Positions 62,566-64,000 of a stretch of DNA of 64,000 nt are shown here, one piece after another. The stretch spans positions 124,001-188,000 of the forward strand of contig NZ_RWIS01000006.1 in NCBI RefSeq assembly GCF_003944705.1. The letters are read 5' to 3'. The DNA comes from Hymenobacter metallilatus. Its GTDB lineage: Bacteria; Bacteroidota; Bacteroidia; Cytophagales; Hymenobacteraceae. The translations under genes and the position numbers were made by a program. Positions within the stretch are counted from its first letter, which is position 1. Each line of letters starts with the position of its first letter. The notes under the pieces were generated by a model, which had not been told where the DNA came from, did not search any database, and worked only from the letters and a program-made list of their open reading frames with translations.

Positions 62566-63990
62566 TTACCACACGTAGGTGCCGGCCGCCCCGGGCTGCA
62601 GCGAGGAGGTTAGGGTTTTGCCCTGGTAGCGGAGGCTGAAGGGTTGGGCCTGGGTGGAATTGTTCTGCACCAGCACCACTTTCTGGCCGTTGGGCGCTTT
62701 AAAGGCCACGTTGGGCAGGGTTTCGGAGGCGGTGGAGGCAACGCGCACCGAGCCCGGCCGGACAAACTTACTGGCGTGGGCAATGATGTAGTAGGCATCC
62801 TCGCGGGTTACGGTGCTGCCAGCAAGGGTGAGGGCGCCCCGGCACTCGGTGCAGCCCCCAGGCGTGTGCGGGTTCTGCTGGGGGTCGGCGGCTAGGTTCC
62901 ACTCCAGCACGGTACGGGCCCAGTTGCGGGTGGCCCCAATCAGCAGGGTGCGTACGTGCCAGGGGAAATTCTCCTCGAACTTACTCATGGAGCCCACCCA
63001 CTGTTCGGTGAAGTACACGTTGCGGTCGGGGTGGGCGTTGTGCACCTGGCTCAGAGCCTCAATGGGGCCGGCGTAGAGGTGAAAGGCCGAGCCGTCCACG
63101 TACTTCTTGGCCTCGGGGTCACCCAGAATGGTCAGGGGGTAGTCGGGCCGGTCAGCGTTATGGTCGTACACGATGATTTTCGTGTCGATTCTGGCGCTCT
63201 GGAAAGCCGGGCCGAGGTGCTTTTTCACAAACTCGGCCTGCTGCTCGGCCAGCATGAGCAGACTGGGGTTATTGCCGGGGTGCAGGGGCTCGTTTTGCAC
63301 CGTAATGGCGTCAATGCGCACGCCCTCGGCCTTCATTCCCTGCACATACTTCACGAAATACTGCGCGTAGGCCGGGTAAAACTCCGGTTTCAGGGAGCCG
63401 CCCTTATAGTTGCCGTTGGTTTTCATCCAGGTCGGCGGCGACCAGGGGGAACCCAGGAGTTTGATGGTGGGGTTGATGGCCAGGATTTCCTTGAGCACCG
63501 GCAGTAGGTGCGCCTTGTCGGGGGCCAGGCTGAATCGGGCCAGGGTGGGGTCGGTCTGGCCTTCCGGCAGGTCATCGTAGCTGAATACAGTGGCGTCCAG
63601 GTCGGAGGCCCCGATACTCAGGCGCAGGTAGCTGACGCCGATGTTGGAGCCATCGGTGGCAAACAGCTCCCGCAGAAGGGCCCGGCGGGCCTCGGGCGCC
63701 ATGCGGTGCAGTAGTTCAGCGCTGCCGCCCGTGAGGCAATACCCAAACCCATCAATGGTCTGGAAGGTCTGCTTATCATCCACCTCAATAACCGGGGTGC
63801 CGGCCACCGGGGCGGTGCTGCTCCAGGCCGGTGCGGCCTGCGGCTGAAACAGCACCGACTTATCGGGGTTCGTCAGCCAGAAGGCGGCCGTGCCCCTGGC
63901 CGGGCCCGACTGGGGCGGGCGCTGGCAGCTGGCGCCCAGCCCAAGGGCGAGCAGGAGCATGGCGGCGGAAGAGCGAAAAATGAGAGACAT
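62566..63990 (-). CDS. GH30 glycosidase lipoprotein, third copy
   Basis: A 474-residue lipoprotein (lipobox GASC). GH30 domain with acid/base Glu234 (TVQNEP) and nucleophile Glu329 (VYFTEQW). It shares long blocks with the copy at 56623 (FGYCLTGGSAELLHR, GASDLDATVF). It is upstream of the GH5 gene on the same strand, so all five minus-strand enzymes may form one operon whose promoter lies beyond the window or near 64000. Confidence 0.9.
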   Translation of the reverse strand: MSLIFRSSAAMLLLALGLGASCQRPPQSGPARGTAAFWLTNPDKSVLFQPQAAPAWSSTAPVAGTPVIEVDDKQTFQTIDGFGYCLTGGSAELLHRMAPEARRALLRELFATDGSNIGVSYLRLSIGASDLDATVFSYDDLPEGQTDPTLARFSLAPDKAHLLPVLKEILAINPTIKLLGSPWSPPTWMKTNGNYKGGSLKPEFYPAYAQYFVKYVQGMKAEGVRIDAITVQNEPLHPGNNPSLLMLAEQQAEFVKKHLGPAFQSARIDTKIIVYDHNADRPDYPLTILGDPEAKKYVDGSAFHLYAGPIEALSQVHNAHPDRNVYFTEQWVGSMSKFEENFPWHVRTLLIGATRNWARTVLEWNLAADPQQNPHTPGGCTECRGALTLAGSTVTREDAYYIIAHASKFVRPGSVRVASTASETLPNVAFKAPNGQKVVLVQNNSTQAQPFSLRYQGKTLTSSLQPGAAGTYVW

Positions 63991-64000
63991 GGGGCGGAAA

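Overview
The window looks like GC-rich chromosomal DNA of a Bacteroidota of the Hymenobacter type (Cytophagales). This is inferred from SusC/SusD and FecI/FecR genes, a type IX secretion sorting domain, many Bacteroidota-type DUF families (DUF2911, DUF349, DUF4259, DUF3592), TTTG/TAnnTTTG promoters, and hyphenated intergenic repeats such as gtgaaatggtg. No plasmid or phage backbone is seen. The only mobile element is one IS1-family insertion sequence.

Layout. 1-10.7 kb: housekeeping and transport genes (end of an MFS permease, DUF2911 lipoprotein, TPR protein, tryptophan 2,3-dioxygenase, L-serine dehydratase beta chain, a TolC/adaptor pair without its pump, GpsA, two half-size EamA transporters). 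11.1-14.5 kb: an NtrB/NtrC-like two-component system. 14.6-15.0 kb: an orphan NTF2-fold immunity-like lipoprotein. 15.0-20.9 kb: a five-gene minus-strand cluster with an ABC ATPase, a NitT/TauT-type permease, a substrate-binding domain fused to OmpA, a membrane-anchored coiled-coil protein and a second coiled-coil protein. This is the best candidate for a poorly described system. 21.1-25.7 kb: three related small STAS/SpoIIAA-like proteins around a TPR-histidine kinase whose ATP-binding motifs are degenerate, plus a NucA-type nuclease lipoprotein. 26-34.9 kb: tRNA-Thr, DUF349, YqgE/AlgH, PdxH, DUF1015, Maf, DUF3592, flavin reductase and fasciclin. 35.1-35.9 kb: the IS1-like element, whose right end appears to truncate a neighbouring exported protein. 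36-40.3 kb: an M2 dipeptidyl carboxypeptidase, a DUF2281/PIN toxin-antitoxin pair, an MtfA-like peptidase with a SEC-C tail and a small CX5R phosphatase.

40.4-64 kb is a large polysaccharide-utilisation region. An ECF sigma factor and FecR anti-sigma precede a SusC with an STN signalling domain and a SusD. These are followed by two GH144-like proteins, a GH43-like protein with discoidin and Fn3 domains, and a GH3 BglX. On the opposite strand, converging on a shared terminator, lie three GH30 enzymes, a sialate O-acetylesterase-type protein and a GH5 enzyme with a ricin-type lectin and T9SS tail. The enzyme set suggests breakdown of beta-glucans (probably with beta-1,6 and beta-1,2 linkages, as in fungal or bacterial glucans) at the cell surface and in the periplasm, with oligosaccharide import by SusCD and transcription controlled by trans-envelope FecI/FecR signalling. 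The substrate is inferred from family membership, not shown by the sequence.
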